DNA of 64,000 bases, taken from NCBI GenBank assembly GCA_963818205.1, contig CAWFRG010000001.1, positions 296,009-360,008 on the forward strand, read 5' to 3'. This DNA comes from CAVVYV01 sp963818205 (GTDB lineage Bacteria > Actinomycetota > Thermoleophilia > Solirubrobacterales > 70-9). Below the pieces are notes generated by a model. That model was not told where the DNA came from. It worked only from the letters and a program-made list of their open reading frames with translations, and ran no database searches. A program made the position numbers and the translations under genes. This document shows positions 27,282 through 39,623 of the stretch, in pieces. The stretch's first letter is position 1. Each line of letters opens with the position of its first letter.

Positions 27282-29785
27282 CTACCGGTGCCCGCTGTAG
27301 GAGATCACCTGCTGGAAGGTCGGCCGGTTGGTCCAGCGCATCGGGATCGGGAAGCTCGGCAGGAACCTGATCTGCTCCGCCGTCGCATCCGATCGCCACT
27401 GAGCCGGATCGTTCGTGCCCTGCGCCGCGGCGAGCTCGTCGCCCGCGTCCTCGAGCGCCTGCCAGAGCGAGTTCCGGCACGCGGTCAAATTGCCCGCGCC
27501 GCAGAACCGCGTCTTGAACGACCCGGCGACCGAGCTGGCCGACCAGCCTCCGCAGGTCCTTGTCGACATAGCCGTACCAGCCGGACCCGTACGCCGAGCC
27601 CTGGTTGCTGGGCCTGTTGTCGCGGGTTATGAGGCTCGCCAGGGTGCCCAGCTGCGGGCCGAGCACGGGGCTCATCACCGCGTCGGCGATCTTCGGCCAC
27701 GCGCGGTCCATGATCGCGGCTCCCGGCGCGTCGATCGTCCCGTCGAGGTCGCGGTCGAGGCGGCTCGAGCCCTCCGCCCGCCACTGGTCGAGCAGGTCGA
27801 GCATCTGCTGTTCGCGCGGGCTCGGCGCCGGGCCGGTCGCCAGGACCGCCTCGATCGAAGGAAGGACCTCGGCGTTCCGGAGGTCCTGGGTGGCGGCACG
27901 GTTCATCGCCGCCGACCAGCGATCCGAGCGAGTGCGTGTCCCTGCGCGCGACCGCGTTCTCCAGGAGCTCGCCGCGGTGCACGGAGCCGTAGCCCCACTC
28001 GTCGTCGGCGGCGGTCCACCCCGCCGCCGGCTTGTTGTTCCAGTTGAGGATCCTGCCGCCGCTCGGGTTCACCGCCTGCGGGTGCTGGGCGGCCGTGTAG
28101 AACCCGTTCCACTCGGAGCCGCCGGTCCCGACGGTCGGTAGCCCGAGGTCCACCCCGGCGGCGCGAACCGGCACGCGGCCACTCGAGAACAGGGCGATGT
28201 TCTCGTTGTCCGCGTAGAACCAGTTGAACGTGAACTCGATCTTGGACATCGCGTCGGCGAAGCTCGCCGGGTCGTGGACGGTGTTGCCGTTCAGGTTCTC
28301 GAACCCGATCGCGCTCATCACCTCGCGCCCGCGGGTCGAGCGCTTGTTCGAGATCGCCACGCGCTCGCCGTTCGACCTCGCGTAGCCGCTCACCGGCCCG
28401 TGGACCGTCTCGCTGAAGGTGACCGGACCGGCCGGCGGTCCGGGGCCCGGGCCGAGGGTGCCCGCGTTGAACGGTCGTCATGTCGACGCAGTTGCCGTTG
28501 AACACGTACTTCGTGTCGCTGCCGCCGCAGAGCGTCTCGACGTACTGGTCGATGATGTCCGTCCCGGACGAGGTCGCGCTCCACGAGAAGTCCTGCCCGC
28601 GCCCGAGTTCCACATAGGGTCCCGATCCGGGGAAGGTTGCACCGCGAGCATCGATGCCGCCGCCGTGCAGGTCGGCCTCGTAGAGGATCTCCGGGTAGGT
28701 GTAGCCGGTCTGCGGGCCGGCCACGAACAGCGGGTGGCCGTTCTGCGAGCGGCTTGCCCCCAGGAGCAGCGCGTTGCTGGCGCTGGCCTGGGAGGACTGG
28801 GCGGTCGCCGCGGCCTGGGCGGCCGCAGAGCCGATGCTGCCGGCGTCGACCACGGCGTTGCCGTTGCCTTCCTCCGAGAGCAGCTTGAACTTGCCCGGCA
28901 CCGAGACGTAGTGCTCGGGATCGTTCTGCTCGCGCAGATCGTCGAAGACCTTGCGCCCGGCTCCGTCACCGAGGCGCTCCTGCAGCGCCGACAGGAACTG
29001 CGCCCGCCGCGCCTCGTCGCCGCCACCCTTGCCGAAGCGCGGCGCCGATCAGGGACGCGACCGCGACGACGTCGTTGCGAGTCCATGGCGGTCCGGGCAC
29101 GCCGAGCTGGCTGCGCCTGTCGTTGATGCCCAGGAGGTAGTTGTCGATGTCCTCAGCGACCTGCTGTCCCTCCGGCCCCGAGCTCTGCAGGAGGGAGACC
29201 TGCTGGGCGAGAAACGCCTCGGTCTGTGCCGAGGGAGTGAACTGGCGCCCTGAGAACACGAGGGAGAAGGGATCTATGCCCGGAACGTCGAGCGCTGCGA
29301 CTCGCCCGGGCCCACGCAGCGCCTCCATCAGGGGCGCGCCCGGCTGGTCGCGGTCCTCGACCGTCACCCAACCGGCGCCGTACATCACGTCGGCGCGCGT
29401 GTCACCGAACACGTGCGCGACGCCCTTGCTGTCGCGCTCGATCCGCAAGCCGGGCCGCGGTTGGACGACGCTCACCGGCGTCTCGCTTCCCAGCCCGAAG
29501 ATGTTCGGCTTGAAGAAATTCGGCAGGTCCGAGTCCGTCACCTGGTCGAACAGCGGCGTCAGGCCGTTGTAGAGAAGAGCTTGGTTGAACGAGTTCGGAT
29601 TCGGCGATGGGCTGCCGGACTCCCCGGGCGGCAGGATGTTCCAGGCCTCCCCGGGCGAGGAGAAGTCGGGTGGGCTCTGGGCAGACGCGGCCGGTGCCAG
29701 CCCACCGAGGACTCAGGGCTACCGCCAGCGCGGAGCCGCACAGACGACGTCGGAGTCCGTTCACGAGCCCACCTTTCCTGCTCAT
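27282..29785 (-). CDS. secreted penicillin-acylase-type N-acyl hydrolase (peptidase S45; five frame breaks)
   Basis: About 830 residues assembled across breaks near 29700, 29030, 28465, 27915 and 27550, each consistent with one extra base. N-terminus has a basic signal peptide (NGLRRRLCGSALAVAL...APAASAQS). The alpha-chain part contains RDSKGVAHVFGDTRADVMYG and YGAGWVTVEDR. The Ntn nucleophile is the Ser in ASASNALLLGASRSQNGHPL, where autoproteolysis would expose the beta-chain N-terminus. Later GFENLNGNTVHDPASFADAM and GSGWYGYVDKDLRRLVGQ fit the beta chain. The family removes fatty or aromatic acyl groups from amides (penicillins, acyl-homoserine lactones, N-acyl lipids). Its ATG overlaps the stop of the preceding phosphatase-fold gene (ATGA). 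Confidence 0.78.
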
Positions 29786-30924
29786 TTCTTCAGCTCCAGC
29801 GTGCTCACCACTCCGCCGTGATCCGATGGCCAGAGGCCGGACGGAGTCCTCTCCGCCGGATCGTTGCCGGTCACGAATGCGTTCTTCGTCTGCAGGCCCG
29901 GCTTGGTCAGTACGTGATCGACCGTGTGGTCGAACACCTGGGTCGGGTCGAAGAGGTCCGAGTAGCAGCAGCTCTGGATCGCGCCGTTGTCCGTCATCCC
30001 GAAGCCCAGCAGCGCCGAGAAGGCGAGCTGGTCGGTGTCGTGGATGTTGTGCCTTGCCTCGGTGCCGGAGTTGAGATCCCCGACCAGGATCACCTGCTCG
30101 TCGGTGTCGAGCGGGCCACCCGGCGCGAACAGCTCCTTCGCCTGCGCCTCTCGGATCGTGTCCTCCCCGAAGGCCTCGAGGTGGGTGTTGACGAAGCGGA
30201 ACCCGGTCGACGTACCGCCCACCGTGACCTCGGTCGAGACCCAGCCGCGCTCGACCGGGATCGCGAAGACCCCAGCGATGCGGGGTCCGAACAGGGTCGT
30301 GAAGTGGGCGCCATCCGTCTCCCCGGTCGCTCACGGTGCTGCCCTTCTTGGCGAGGATCACGTCGCGCATCGTCAGGCGCCCGTCGAGCTCGGCGCCGAG
30401 TGCGCCGCCGGTCGTCGTTCGGACCCGTCCAGATCGGCGGGCAGCTCCTCATCGAACTCCTCCTGGACCTCGACCACCCGGTACTCGGCGTCGAGGGCCT
30501 CCAGCTCCTGCATCAGCAGGGCGAGGAAGTCGTACCTGACCTCGGTCGCCGGCGTGCCGCCGAGCCCGAGCAGAGTCGGACGGGATCTGCTGCCGCCACA
30601 GCGCCACCTCCTGGAGCCCCACCAGGTCGGGCTCCGACTCCGCGATCTCCTTCGCGAGCGGCTTGGCGCGCTCGGGGAAGTTCGTCTCGTCGACCTCGTT
30701 CAGGATCACGCCTGCTCCGTCGATCGCCCCGTCGAGCGTCGTCGCGGCGAGCGCGGGCCCCAGGTCGGCGCCGAGGAAGACGTTGCGGGTCATCACCGTG
30801 ACCTTCGGGCCACCCTGTCAGCTTTCGCGGCATCGGCCGCGACCGGAATCGCCAGCACGAGGACGGCGATCGCGGAGAGAAGGATCGCGAGCCGTCTGCC
30901 GGTGCGGAAGATGCCGGGCGTCAA
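29782..30924 (-). CDS. secreted endonuclease/exonuclease/phosphatase-fold hydrolase (four frame breaks)
   Basis: Start TTG 30924 preceded by GGAG at six bases; signal helix LAILLSAIAVLVLAIPVAADA. The EEP fold is recognised by VMTRNVFLGADL (strand 1 Asn), DLVGLQEVALW (metal Glu), FVNTHLEAFG, VGDLNSGTEA (catalytic Asp/Asn) and the terminal WPSDHGGVVSTLELKK (Asp-His). Frame changes fall near 30815, 30590, 30400 and 30320, with conserved sequence resuming each time (RYDFLALLMQELEALDAEYR, RDVILAKKG). The fold covers DNases, inositol-phosphate phosphatases and sphingomyelinases. Secretion, and coupling to an N-acyl hydrolase, favour a phosphodiesterase acting on lipids or extracellular DNA; the choice is open. 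Confidence 0.75.
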
Positions 30925-31010
30925 ATCAGTCTCCTGCTCCTCAATCGAAGTCCCTTTCCCTCCTCCAGGACGATATAAGAACACGACAGTACACGAGCGG
31001 AGAGGAACCC

Positions 31011-32369
31011 ATGAAGCGCCCTTGCCTCATCGCCTTGACCTTGGCCGCGTACCTGGCGCTGGCGTCCGCTCCCGCCGGTGCCTTCGAGCGGGTGATCGAG
31101 GTGCCCTCCGATGGGCCCGGTCCGGCGCAGTTCGACCGAGTCTTCGTCCATCAGGTCGGGCCTGCCGAGGCGCGCCGCGTGCTCGTGCTCATGCCTGGCA
31201 CCCAGGGCGGGGCGGGCGACTTCGAGCTGGTTGCGCGCGATGTCGTCGAACGTGTGCCCCGCGTTCAGGTCTGGTCGATCGACCGTCGCAGCCAGCCGCT
31301 CGAGGACACGAGCCTCTTCGCTCGCCTCGAGGCGGGCGAGGCATCGCTTCAGGAGATGTTCGACCACTACCTCGGCTGGATCGTGAACGGGGGGATGCCG
31401 GCCGACCACTTCAGGTTCCTCAACCCCACCACGGTGCCCTTCGCGCGCGAGTGGGGGATGGAGACGGCGCTCGAGGACGCCCGAGCGGTGGTCCAGCTCG
31501 CCGGGCGCAAGGGCCGCAAGGTGATCCTCGGCGGCCACTCGCTCGGCGCCTCGCTCGCGGCCGCCTACGCGGCCTGGGACTTCGACGGCAGGCCGGGCTA
31601 CAAGGACCTGGCCGGCCTCGTGCTGATCGACGGCGGCCTGCTCGGCAGCTTCGACGCCTTCGACCTCGCCCAGGCGCAGGAGGCGATCGCCGAGCTCGAG
31701 GTCTCGAACCCGTTCCTCGACCTGCTCGGGCTCGGTGGCCTCCCGGAGGTGGCCGGGCTGTTCGCGGAGATCGGCGGCTACTACGCGCGGCTCGAGCCGA
31801 CCGCGAGCGCGACCGCGCTGCAGCAGTTCCCGCTCCTCCCGGATCGCGTTCAACCCGGGGATCGAGGTCACCAACCGGGCCCTGCTCGGCAACGCCTTCG
31901 ACCGCGACACCTCGCCCCCGGAGCTTGCTCTTCTCCACGTCAACGCCGGCGGGCTCGCCGGCTCCGGCGACCCGCGCGACTGGGTCGACGGCGGCATCAC
32001 GCCGGTCGCGAACCTGGCCCAGATCTTCGGGCGCGAGCCGGGCAACGCGGTCGAGTGGTACTTCCCGCGGCGCCTCACGATCGACACCAATGGCGCCGAC
32101 CAGATGCGGATGAACGACGTCGCCCGCTTCCTCGGCCTCCGGCTCATGCACACCGAACGCATCGACGTCCCCATCTACGCCTTCCAGACCGATCTCACCG
32201 GCGGCGAGGTGCTGGAGGGCGCGAGGCGGCTGGTGGAGCGGGCCCGCACGACCGAGCGCGAGGCGCTGCTCATCGACGGCGCGCCCGAGCAAAGCCACCT
32301 CGACCCGCTCACGGCCGCGCCGGAGCAGAACGAGTTCCTGAGCGGCCTCGAGCAGTTCCTCACTTCCAA

Positions 32370-32373
<4 letters not shown>
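31011..32373 (+). CDS. secreted alpha/beta hydrolase, lipase/esterase-like (one frame break)
   Basis: About 453 residues. Signal peptide MKRPCLIALTLAAYLALASA with cleavage near GAFERV. Core hydrolase: VLVLMPGTQGGAGDF, nucleophile elbow ILGGHSLGASLAAAYAAW (Ser in GHSLGAS), LVLIDGG after it, and a C-terminal stretch VPIYAFQTDLTGGEVL...IDGAPEQSHLDPL that should supply the acid and His. The frame shifts by one base near 31845 (QFPLL/RSRIAFNPG). ATG 31011 has GGAGAGG upstream. The ATG of the GH1 gene overlaps its stop (ATGA), so the esterase and the glycosidase are made together. It is divergent from the EEP-acylase pair with 86 bp between. Confidence 0.78.
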
Positions 32374-33950
<1,577 letters not shown>

Positions 33951-33963
33951 AGCATGACTTTTT

Positions 33964-35241
33964 TCAGGCGCGGGACTCGCGGGCCGCGTCGGCAAAGATG
34001 GCTTTCGCCATCAGGGAGGGCTCGGCGGCGCGGCGCCTCTCGTTCACTTCGGCTCGCGCGGCGCGCACCTCCGGATCGTCGGGAGCGGCGGCGGCGGCGA
34101 GCTCGACGAGATGGCCGGCGAGCCTGAGCTCGCCTCCCGATGCCAGCTGCCTGGCGCGGCCGGCCAACCCGGATGCTCCCCCGGCGAGCGCCGCGATCTC
34201 ATGGGCCAACTCGCTGGTGCGCGCGGGCTTCAGGCCGGCGGGGTCGAGGTCATACCAGCCGCCGTAGAGGCGCCAGACGCTGCGCACGATGAACTCCGGG
34301 TCGTCATAGATCGGCCGCAGGTAGGGCTTCTCGAGCAGCTCCGCGGGCGCCCGGACCTCGTGCAGGACCTCGTTGAGGGAGGCGCCCTCGTTCATCAGCC
34401 GCACGGTCTCGTCGTGGACGTGCTCGAGCAGCGCGGCCGTGTCGCCGAGGATCGCTTCCACTCGGTCGACCCCGACCACCGGGAGCCCGTGCCCGGGCAA
34501 CAGCACCTCGGCACCCAGGGTGGACATCTCGCGCAGCGCCGCCGCCCATTCACGCGGATAGCGCTGGACCTTCTGTGGGTTGCCCGCGTTGGGCACACAC
34601 CAGATGATCAGATCACCCGGGCAGAGGACCCGGCGGCCGGGGACCCAGGTCCAGGTGTGGTCGTCGGTTTCGCCCTTCGCGTGATGAAGCTCGAAGCGCT
34701 CGCCGCCCACCTCGAGCTCGACCTCGTCCCGGTAGGTCTCGTCCGGGTACCTGTACTCGGTCGGCCAGGGGACGTGGACGCCGAACTGGCGCGAGTTGAT
34801 CGCGCTGTTGTATCCCGCAGTCAGCTTGTAGCGGTCAAAGCGAGCGGGGACGTTCTCATGGGCCACCACCCGGGGCAGCGCCCAGCCCCTGTCCCTCGCC
34901 TCCCGCTCGAACGCATAGACCCCGAGGACGTGGTCGATGTGGCCGTGGGAAAAGATCGTGGTGTCGAGCCGAGCCGGCGACCACGCCCGGATCATCCGGT
35001 GGATGTCGGGTGCCGAGAAGGGCGCTCCGCTGTCGACGCAGACCAGGCCCTTGGCGGTCTCGAAGGCGCTGACGTTGGCGAACGAGTTGACGAACGCAGT
35101 GCCCTGGCCGATCTCGACCAGCTCGTTGCGGGGAACGAACGGATTGACCGCCTTTTCATCGCCGGGACGCTCGGGCGAGGGAGGCTCGGCGACGTCCAGC
35201 TCGCCGCGCCACAGCTTGTCCGCGATTTCCAAGAGGTCCAC
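33964..35241 (-). CDS. MBL-fold alkyl sulfatase-like hydrolase
   Basis: About 425 residues from GTG 35241 (VDLLEIADKLW). Zinc site FSHGHIDHVLGVYAFEREA, then RVVAHENVPARFDRYKLTAG, HHAKGETDDHTWTWVPGRR and PGDLIIWCVPNAGNPQK, a set typical of the SdsA1/Pdsa/BDS1 alkyl sulfatase branch. The end carries the helical dimerisation domain (LAHEIAALAGGASGLAGRAR...RRRAAEPSLMAKAIF). These enzymes cleave sulfate esters of alkyl alcohols. The frame is continuous upstream into the beta-helix gene because of a frame error there, but the two proteins are separate. No signal peptide. Convergent with GH1, ending 13 bp apart. Confidence 0.82.
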   Translation of the reverse strand: MDLLEIADKLWRGELDVAEPPSPERPGDEKAVNPFVPRNELVEIGQGTAFVNSFANVSAFETAKGLVCVDSGAPFSAPDIHRMIRAWSPARLDTTIFSHGHIDHVLGVYAFEREARDRGWALPRVVAHENVPARFDRYKLTAGYNSAINSRQFGVHVPWPTEYRYPDETYRDEVELEVGGERFELHHAKGETDDHTWTWVPGRRVLCPGDLIIWCVPNAGNPQKVQRYPREWAAALREMSTLGAEVLLPGHGLPVVGVDRVEAILGDTAALLEHVHDETVRLMNEGASLNEVLHEVRAPAELLEKPYLRPIYDDPEFIVRSVWRLYGGWYDLDPAGLKPARTSELAHEIAALAGGASGLAGRARQLASGGELRLAGHLVELAAAAAPDDPEVRAARAEVNERRRAAEPSLMAKAIFADAARESRA

Positions 35242-35288
35242 GACCCGCAACCTACAGGCGGGGTTGCCAAGATTGAGGGTCCTCGGGG

Positions 35289-36603
35289 TCAGTCGACGGA
35301 GTTGCCCGTGGAGGTGATGCCCGTGCTCAGCGCGTCCGCCACGAACACGTTGTTCGCACCGCTGAAGCTGTTGCCGGTGATGCCGACGGTGTGGGAGTCC
35401 GTCAGGCGGACCCCGGCCCGGGTGTCGCAGCCGGGGATCGGCGTACCGAAGATCACCGTGTTCGAGCTCACGTCGATGTTCCGCACCCGCCTGAAGACGA
35501 AGGCGTTGTTGGGCGTGAGGAAGCGGTTGCGCGCTGAAGGTGTAGGCGTCGCGGTAGACGGCGTCCGGGGAGAGGATCCTCACGGGCGCCCGGCACGGGT
35601 CGGGGGTGAGGATCCCCGTGTCGACCGTGGGCGCCGTCTGGACGTTGTCGATCACGCTCACGTCGCCCACCTGCGGGGCGGCGCCGAAGCCGCCGTTCAC
35701 GACCACCCCCCAGCCGTTCGCCCCGAAGGAGTTGCGCGCCACCGTGATCTGGCGGGCGATCTCGCAGCCCTCGTCGGTCTCGATGTCCACGTTCGCCCAC
35801 GCCACCGGGCCGACGGTCGAGTCCCGAAGGGTCACCTGCTCGGCGTCCACGACGGCCACCCCCTGGCGGCCGATCCGCTCGAGCAGCGCCCCGGCGATGA
35901 GGACGTTGCGGGCGCTCGAGGCGTCATCGCCGCAGGCGGGCGAGGACGCGCCCCGCCATAGAAGGACGCCGTCGCCCCACGTCTCGCGTGCCTTGACGTT
36001 CGAGAGCGTCATTCCCTGGACCCCCTCCACCGAGTAGCCGTGCTGCCATTCAACGCCCGGCTCGTACCGGCCCTCTGGGTTCGACCCGCGAACGGCCAGG
36101 TTCCGCACGGTCAGGTCCCGCCCCCTCACGAAGCGCCAGTTGGCGCGGTGGCTCCCGCCGGGGGTGAGCGCACGGAACTCGGATCCCTGGCCGTCGATCA
36201 CGAGGCCGTTCCTGTCGGTGAGCGTGATCGTCCCGTCCTGGCCGTAGCAGCGCCCCGCCCCGAACTGCACCGTGCTCCCGTCCGGCACCGTGGCCAGCCA
36301 CGCCATCACCTTGCTCTCGACCGCGACCGAGCAGTCTCCCTCGATGCTCTGAGGCAGCTGGTAGACGGTCGTCTGGGACGCGTTCGCGACGGTCTCGGTC
36401 GCCGGCGCTGACGCTGACCGTCTCTTCTTGCATTTCTTCCTTTTCTTGCACTTCTTTTTGGCGACCTGAGCCTGCTGGCCAGAGAGGCTCGTGGCAGCGC
36501 TGGGCGACGGGCTTGTCACCGCGGCCGTGCCCCCGGCGACCAAGATCGCGGTCATCACGACTGCGGCGACAATGATGCGGCTGCCACGGCCTCGCAGATT
36601 CAT
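35289..36603 (-). CDS. secreted right-handed beta-helix protein with Lys-rich linker (one frame break)
   Basis: About 437 residues. Signal peptide (SRIIVAAVVMTAILVAGGTA) followed by a strongly basic linker KKKCKKRKKCKKRR, then a pectate-lyase-like parallel beta-helix: repeated coils such as NGLVIDGQGSEFRAL, LTVRNLAVRGSNPEG, MTLSNVKARETWGDGVLL, VTLRDSTVGPVAWANVDIE and NIDVSSNTVIFGTPI. One extra base near 35527 shifts the last 79 residues. Beta-helix proteins bind or cleave polysaccharides; no catalytic set can be named. ATG 36603 has GGGGAAG upstream. The tail ends in a helix-capping VDALSTGITSTGNSVD-type coil. Confidence 0.72.
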
Positions 36604-36805
36604 TGGCTTCCCCAAATGGCCGACGACGAAGATTCTCTCGCATCTATTATCGGCAGATTGGCGCGTCGATCCCTGATCCCGCCTCACAGCCTCCCGGGGC
36701 CCCGCCGCCCGGCGATCATCCGGGCCCTCCGTCTGCGACTAGCATAGAGCGCCCCGCGGGCGAGCGCGCCAATCAGGACCGCTATCTCGCCCGACGACCC
36801 CGCGT

Positions 36806-37440
36806 ATGCCGGACAAGCGCGCTATACAGCCGGCTTCCTAAGGGTCTATGACACGGTTGTTCTGAGGTTCAACGGGCACCTCGCGTGGCGATGCCCCCCG
36901 GGTCGTCTCGTTCGGCTCTACGACGAGCACGTCTCTGCCCGTCATCTCGACATCGGCGTCGGAACCGGCTACTTGCTCGACAAGTGCCACTACCCGACCC
37001 AGTCCCCGGAGATCACCCTGATGGATCTGAACCCCGCCCCTCTCCAGGTCGCCGCCAAGCGCCTTCACCGTTACCGGCCCAAGACGCATCAAGCGAACGC
37101 GCTTGAGCCGTTCGGGTTGCCGGCAGGCACGTTCGAGTCCGTGGGCTTGAACTGGCTGCTGCACTGCCTGCCCGGCAACATCGCAACCAAGAGCGTCGTC
37201 TTCGACCACGCTAGGACGGTGCTTGCGCCGGGCGGCGTCGTATTCGGCAGCACCGTTCTGAGCGGTGGCGTGCGGCACACCAGGTGGTCGCGGTGGATGA
37301 TGGAACGGCTCAACCGCGACGGCACATTCACCAACCGCGACGACGACCTCGTCGGCCTTAAGACGCAACTCGACCAGCGGTTCGACAGCGCCCAGGTCGA
37401 AGTGGTCGGTGCGGTAGGCATCTTCTCTGCTCGGACCTGA
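36806..37440 (+). CDS. class I SAM-dependent methyltransferase (probable frame break near the start)
   Basis: About 211 residues. SAM motif I is HLDIGVGTGYLLDKC, motif II LMDLNPAPLQVAAKRL, and later LAPGGVVFGSTVLSGGV. The N-terminal part YTAGFLRVYDTVVLRFNGHL extends the fold upstream of the first usable start in that frame. The only sensible start, ATG 36806 (MPDK), is one frame away, so one G is probably missing around 36817. Small-molecule methyltransferase of unknown substrate, transcribed alone and divergent from the beta-helix gene. Confidence 0.7.
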
Positions 37441-37562
37441 CGGCCCTGCGACAAGGAAGGAGCCGTTCGAGGCAGAGAAGCTCGAAGCGCCGCCGCTCGG
37501 AGCACTCAGCTAACCGCCGAGGAAATCCTTGATCCGGCCCGGTGGGCGAAGCCCCGAGAAGT

Positions 37563-37943
37563 TCAGCTCGCGGCGTCGAGCGCGGCCCGGAGCGCAGCTA
37601 GGTCAGCCGCCCCGAAGACGATGCGATTTCGTGTGGCGACATAGACGAGATCGAGGTTGACTCCAGCCCGGGCGATCTTGCGAGTCAGGTCCGCCAGGAC
37701 GCCGGGGCGGTCCTCGACATCGACCACGACTACTTCGCGCTCGCGGGTGACCGGGACATGGGAAATCGCCAACGCATGCTTCGCGGCCTCGGCGTGCGGG
37801 ACGAGGATGTGGAGCTCTGCCCGCTCGCCTGGCCCGACGCACGTGGCGGCCGCGATGTTCACGCCGGCATCGCTAATTGCTGTCGCCACCCCCGCCAGGG
37901 CTCCAGGGGTGTTCTCGATGTCGATGACCAGGTCGACCGCCAT
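37563..37943 (-). CDS. tandem ACT-domain protein
   Basis: 126 residues comprising two ACT folds: MAVDLVIDIENTPGALAGVA (first) and REVVVVDVEDRPGVLADLTR (second), each with the beta-alpha-beta turn D/E-x-P-G-x-L. ACT pairs bind amino acids as regulatory dimers. There is no catalytic domain, so it is a stand-alone sensor. Intact, single gene, not adjacent to a biosynthetic partner. Confidence 0.82.
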   Translation of the reverse strand: MAVDLVIDIENTPGALAGVATAISDAGVNIAAATCVGPGERAELHILVPHAEAAKHALAISHVPVTREREVVVVDVEDRPGVLADLTRKIARAGVNLDLVYVATRNRIVFGAADLAALRAALDAAS

Positions 37944-38043
37944 GTGTCCGTGCGGGGTCAGCCTACTCGGGCTCGAGCCCCAGTCAGCTCTTCCCCCGGA
38001 GCATCAGCTCGCGCTGCGAGCCGGAGCCGGGCGATCGCCGGCT

Positions 38044-39502
38044 CTACCGCGGCTCGAGTGTGAGCGAGAACCGGGGTTCGCCGGCGGTATCGATCACCCC
38101 AGCGGTCAGGTCGCCATCGGCTCCGACTTCGAGCGTGCCGAAGTTGAACCACTGCTTCGCCTGGTCCCAATTCATTACGTCGGCGGGGCTCGCGGGGCCG
38201 TGGAAGAAGAGGATCTGTGGGTTCAGCGTCGGGTCGAAGTTGCGGTTCGGGAAGATGCCGGCGTTGAGCGGGCCGGTGACGATCTCGTGGACGGCGAAGT
38301 CGGGGTGCTCGGGGAACGGCCGGTAGCGGAACGCCTCTGCGAAGTGGACGTCGGTTGTGATCCAGACTGGGTTGTCGACCCCGTTCTCGGCCATGAACCT
38401 GAGGACCTCGAGGAGTTCGTTCTCGAACCCGGTCGCTTGGTCGAAGTTGGCCCAGCCGTCACGGCCGTTGGTGGGCGGGAAGCCGGTGGGGATCGACATC
38501 GGCACGCTCGAGACGATCACCTTCCAGGTTGCGTCGGAGCCGGCGAGCCCGTCCTTGAGCCAGGCGAGCTGCTCGTGACCGAGCATGGTCTTGGGCTGCT
38601 GCTGACTGTCCGGGGCGGTATTGGCGTCGCGGTAGCTGCGCGTGTCCAGGACGAAGAGCTCGAGGTGCCGTCCCCAGCGCAGGGAGCGGTACAGCCTTGG
38701 CGCGCTCGCTATCGGTGTGTAGTCGAGGAACGCCTCCAACCCGATCGGTAGGAGGTGGAGGTCGGGCGGGTAGGGCGGCCCGGAACCGACGTCGGTGAGT
38801 GGGCCGAAGTCGTTGATGACCTCATGGTCATCCCAGACGCCGACGTAGCTCGTATTCGCGAGCAGCCGTTGCGATCCCGGGTCTGCCCGGTTGTACCGCC
38901 AGTGCGCCCAGAAGCCCGCGAGGTCGGTGGCCGGCCCGAAGGCTCCGGGCAGCTGGGCGTTCCCGTACAGGCCCGCGGCCGCGCACGCGTTGTCGGCGTA
39001 GATCATGTCGCCCAGCCCGACGAAGACGTCCGGCCGCCAGGCGTGGATCGTGTCCATGATCGGGAAGCCCTCGACCGCGTGGCGACAGACGTTCTGCCCG
39101 GCCACGTCGCCGCCGAAGGCAAGCCGCACCGAGGCGGCCTTGGTCTCGGCGGGCGGCGTCCTGAACGATCCGCGCGCGGAGGGCCCGCCACCGCCGAAGC
39201 GAACTCGATACGAGTAGTCCCTGCCCGGGGTCAGGCCGTTGAGGCGGACCTGGCCGGTCCAGTCGTCGGCAGCTTTCACGGGAACGGGTTCGATCCGTCG
39301 GTGGGGCCCTCCGGACAACCTGACCTGCAGCGTTCCGCCGGGGTCCCCTCGCGCCCACAGCACCGCCGACCTCGGGGTGACATCCCCAACGACGACCCCG
39401 TGGCTCACCGTGGGGCGATCGTGGCCACCCGGGTGGGCCGCCGCGCCGCCGGGAAGAGCGAGACGCGGCGGCCACCAATGCCAAAGCGAATCCCCTCGCC
39501 AC
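38044..39502 (-). CDS. PhoD-like secreted phosphatase/phosphodiesterase (frame break in the signal region)
   Basis: About 485 residues. N-terminal fibronectin-like domain VSHGVVVGDVTPRSAVLWAR, then the PhoD metallophosphatase: FGGDVAGQNVCRHAVEGFPI, GLGDMIYADNACAAA, VWDDHEVINDFGPL, VIVSSVPMSIP and WITTDVHFAEAFRY, carrying the metal-binding Asp, Tyr, Asn and His residues of alkaline phosphatase D. GTG 39502 with one extra base removed near 39467 gives a plausible leader ARGFALALVAA/RLALPGGAAAHPG; without it the N-terminus is Trp/Arg-rich. It hydrolyses phosphodiesters or teichoic acid-like polymers outside the cell. Divergent from the beta-propeller-like secreted gene. Confidence 0.83.
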
Positions 39503-39623
39503 AGCGCATTTCTACCGGACCGCCAGCCGTCCCGCGGCCAGAGAAGCATCGCAAGACGCTGCCCGTGGACAAGGTCGACCTCGGAGCGGCGCGGGCGATC
39601 CTGTCGTCGCTACGCTGGTCCGC

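Noticed and set aside
33964..36687. One fused 907-residue protein (beta-helix plus MBL alkylsulfatase)
   Set aside because: The join arises because a one-base error near 35527 in the beta-helix gene removes its stop; the other frame completes the helix and stops at 35289, and the MBL protein has its own GTG start.
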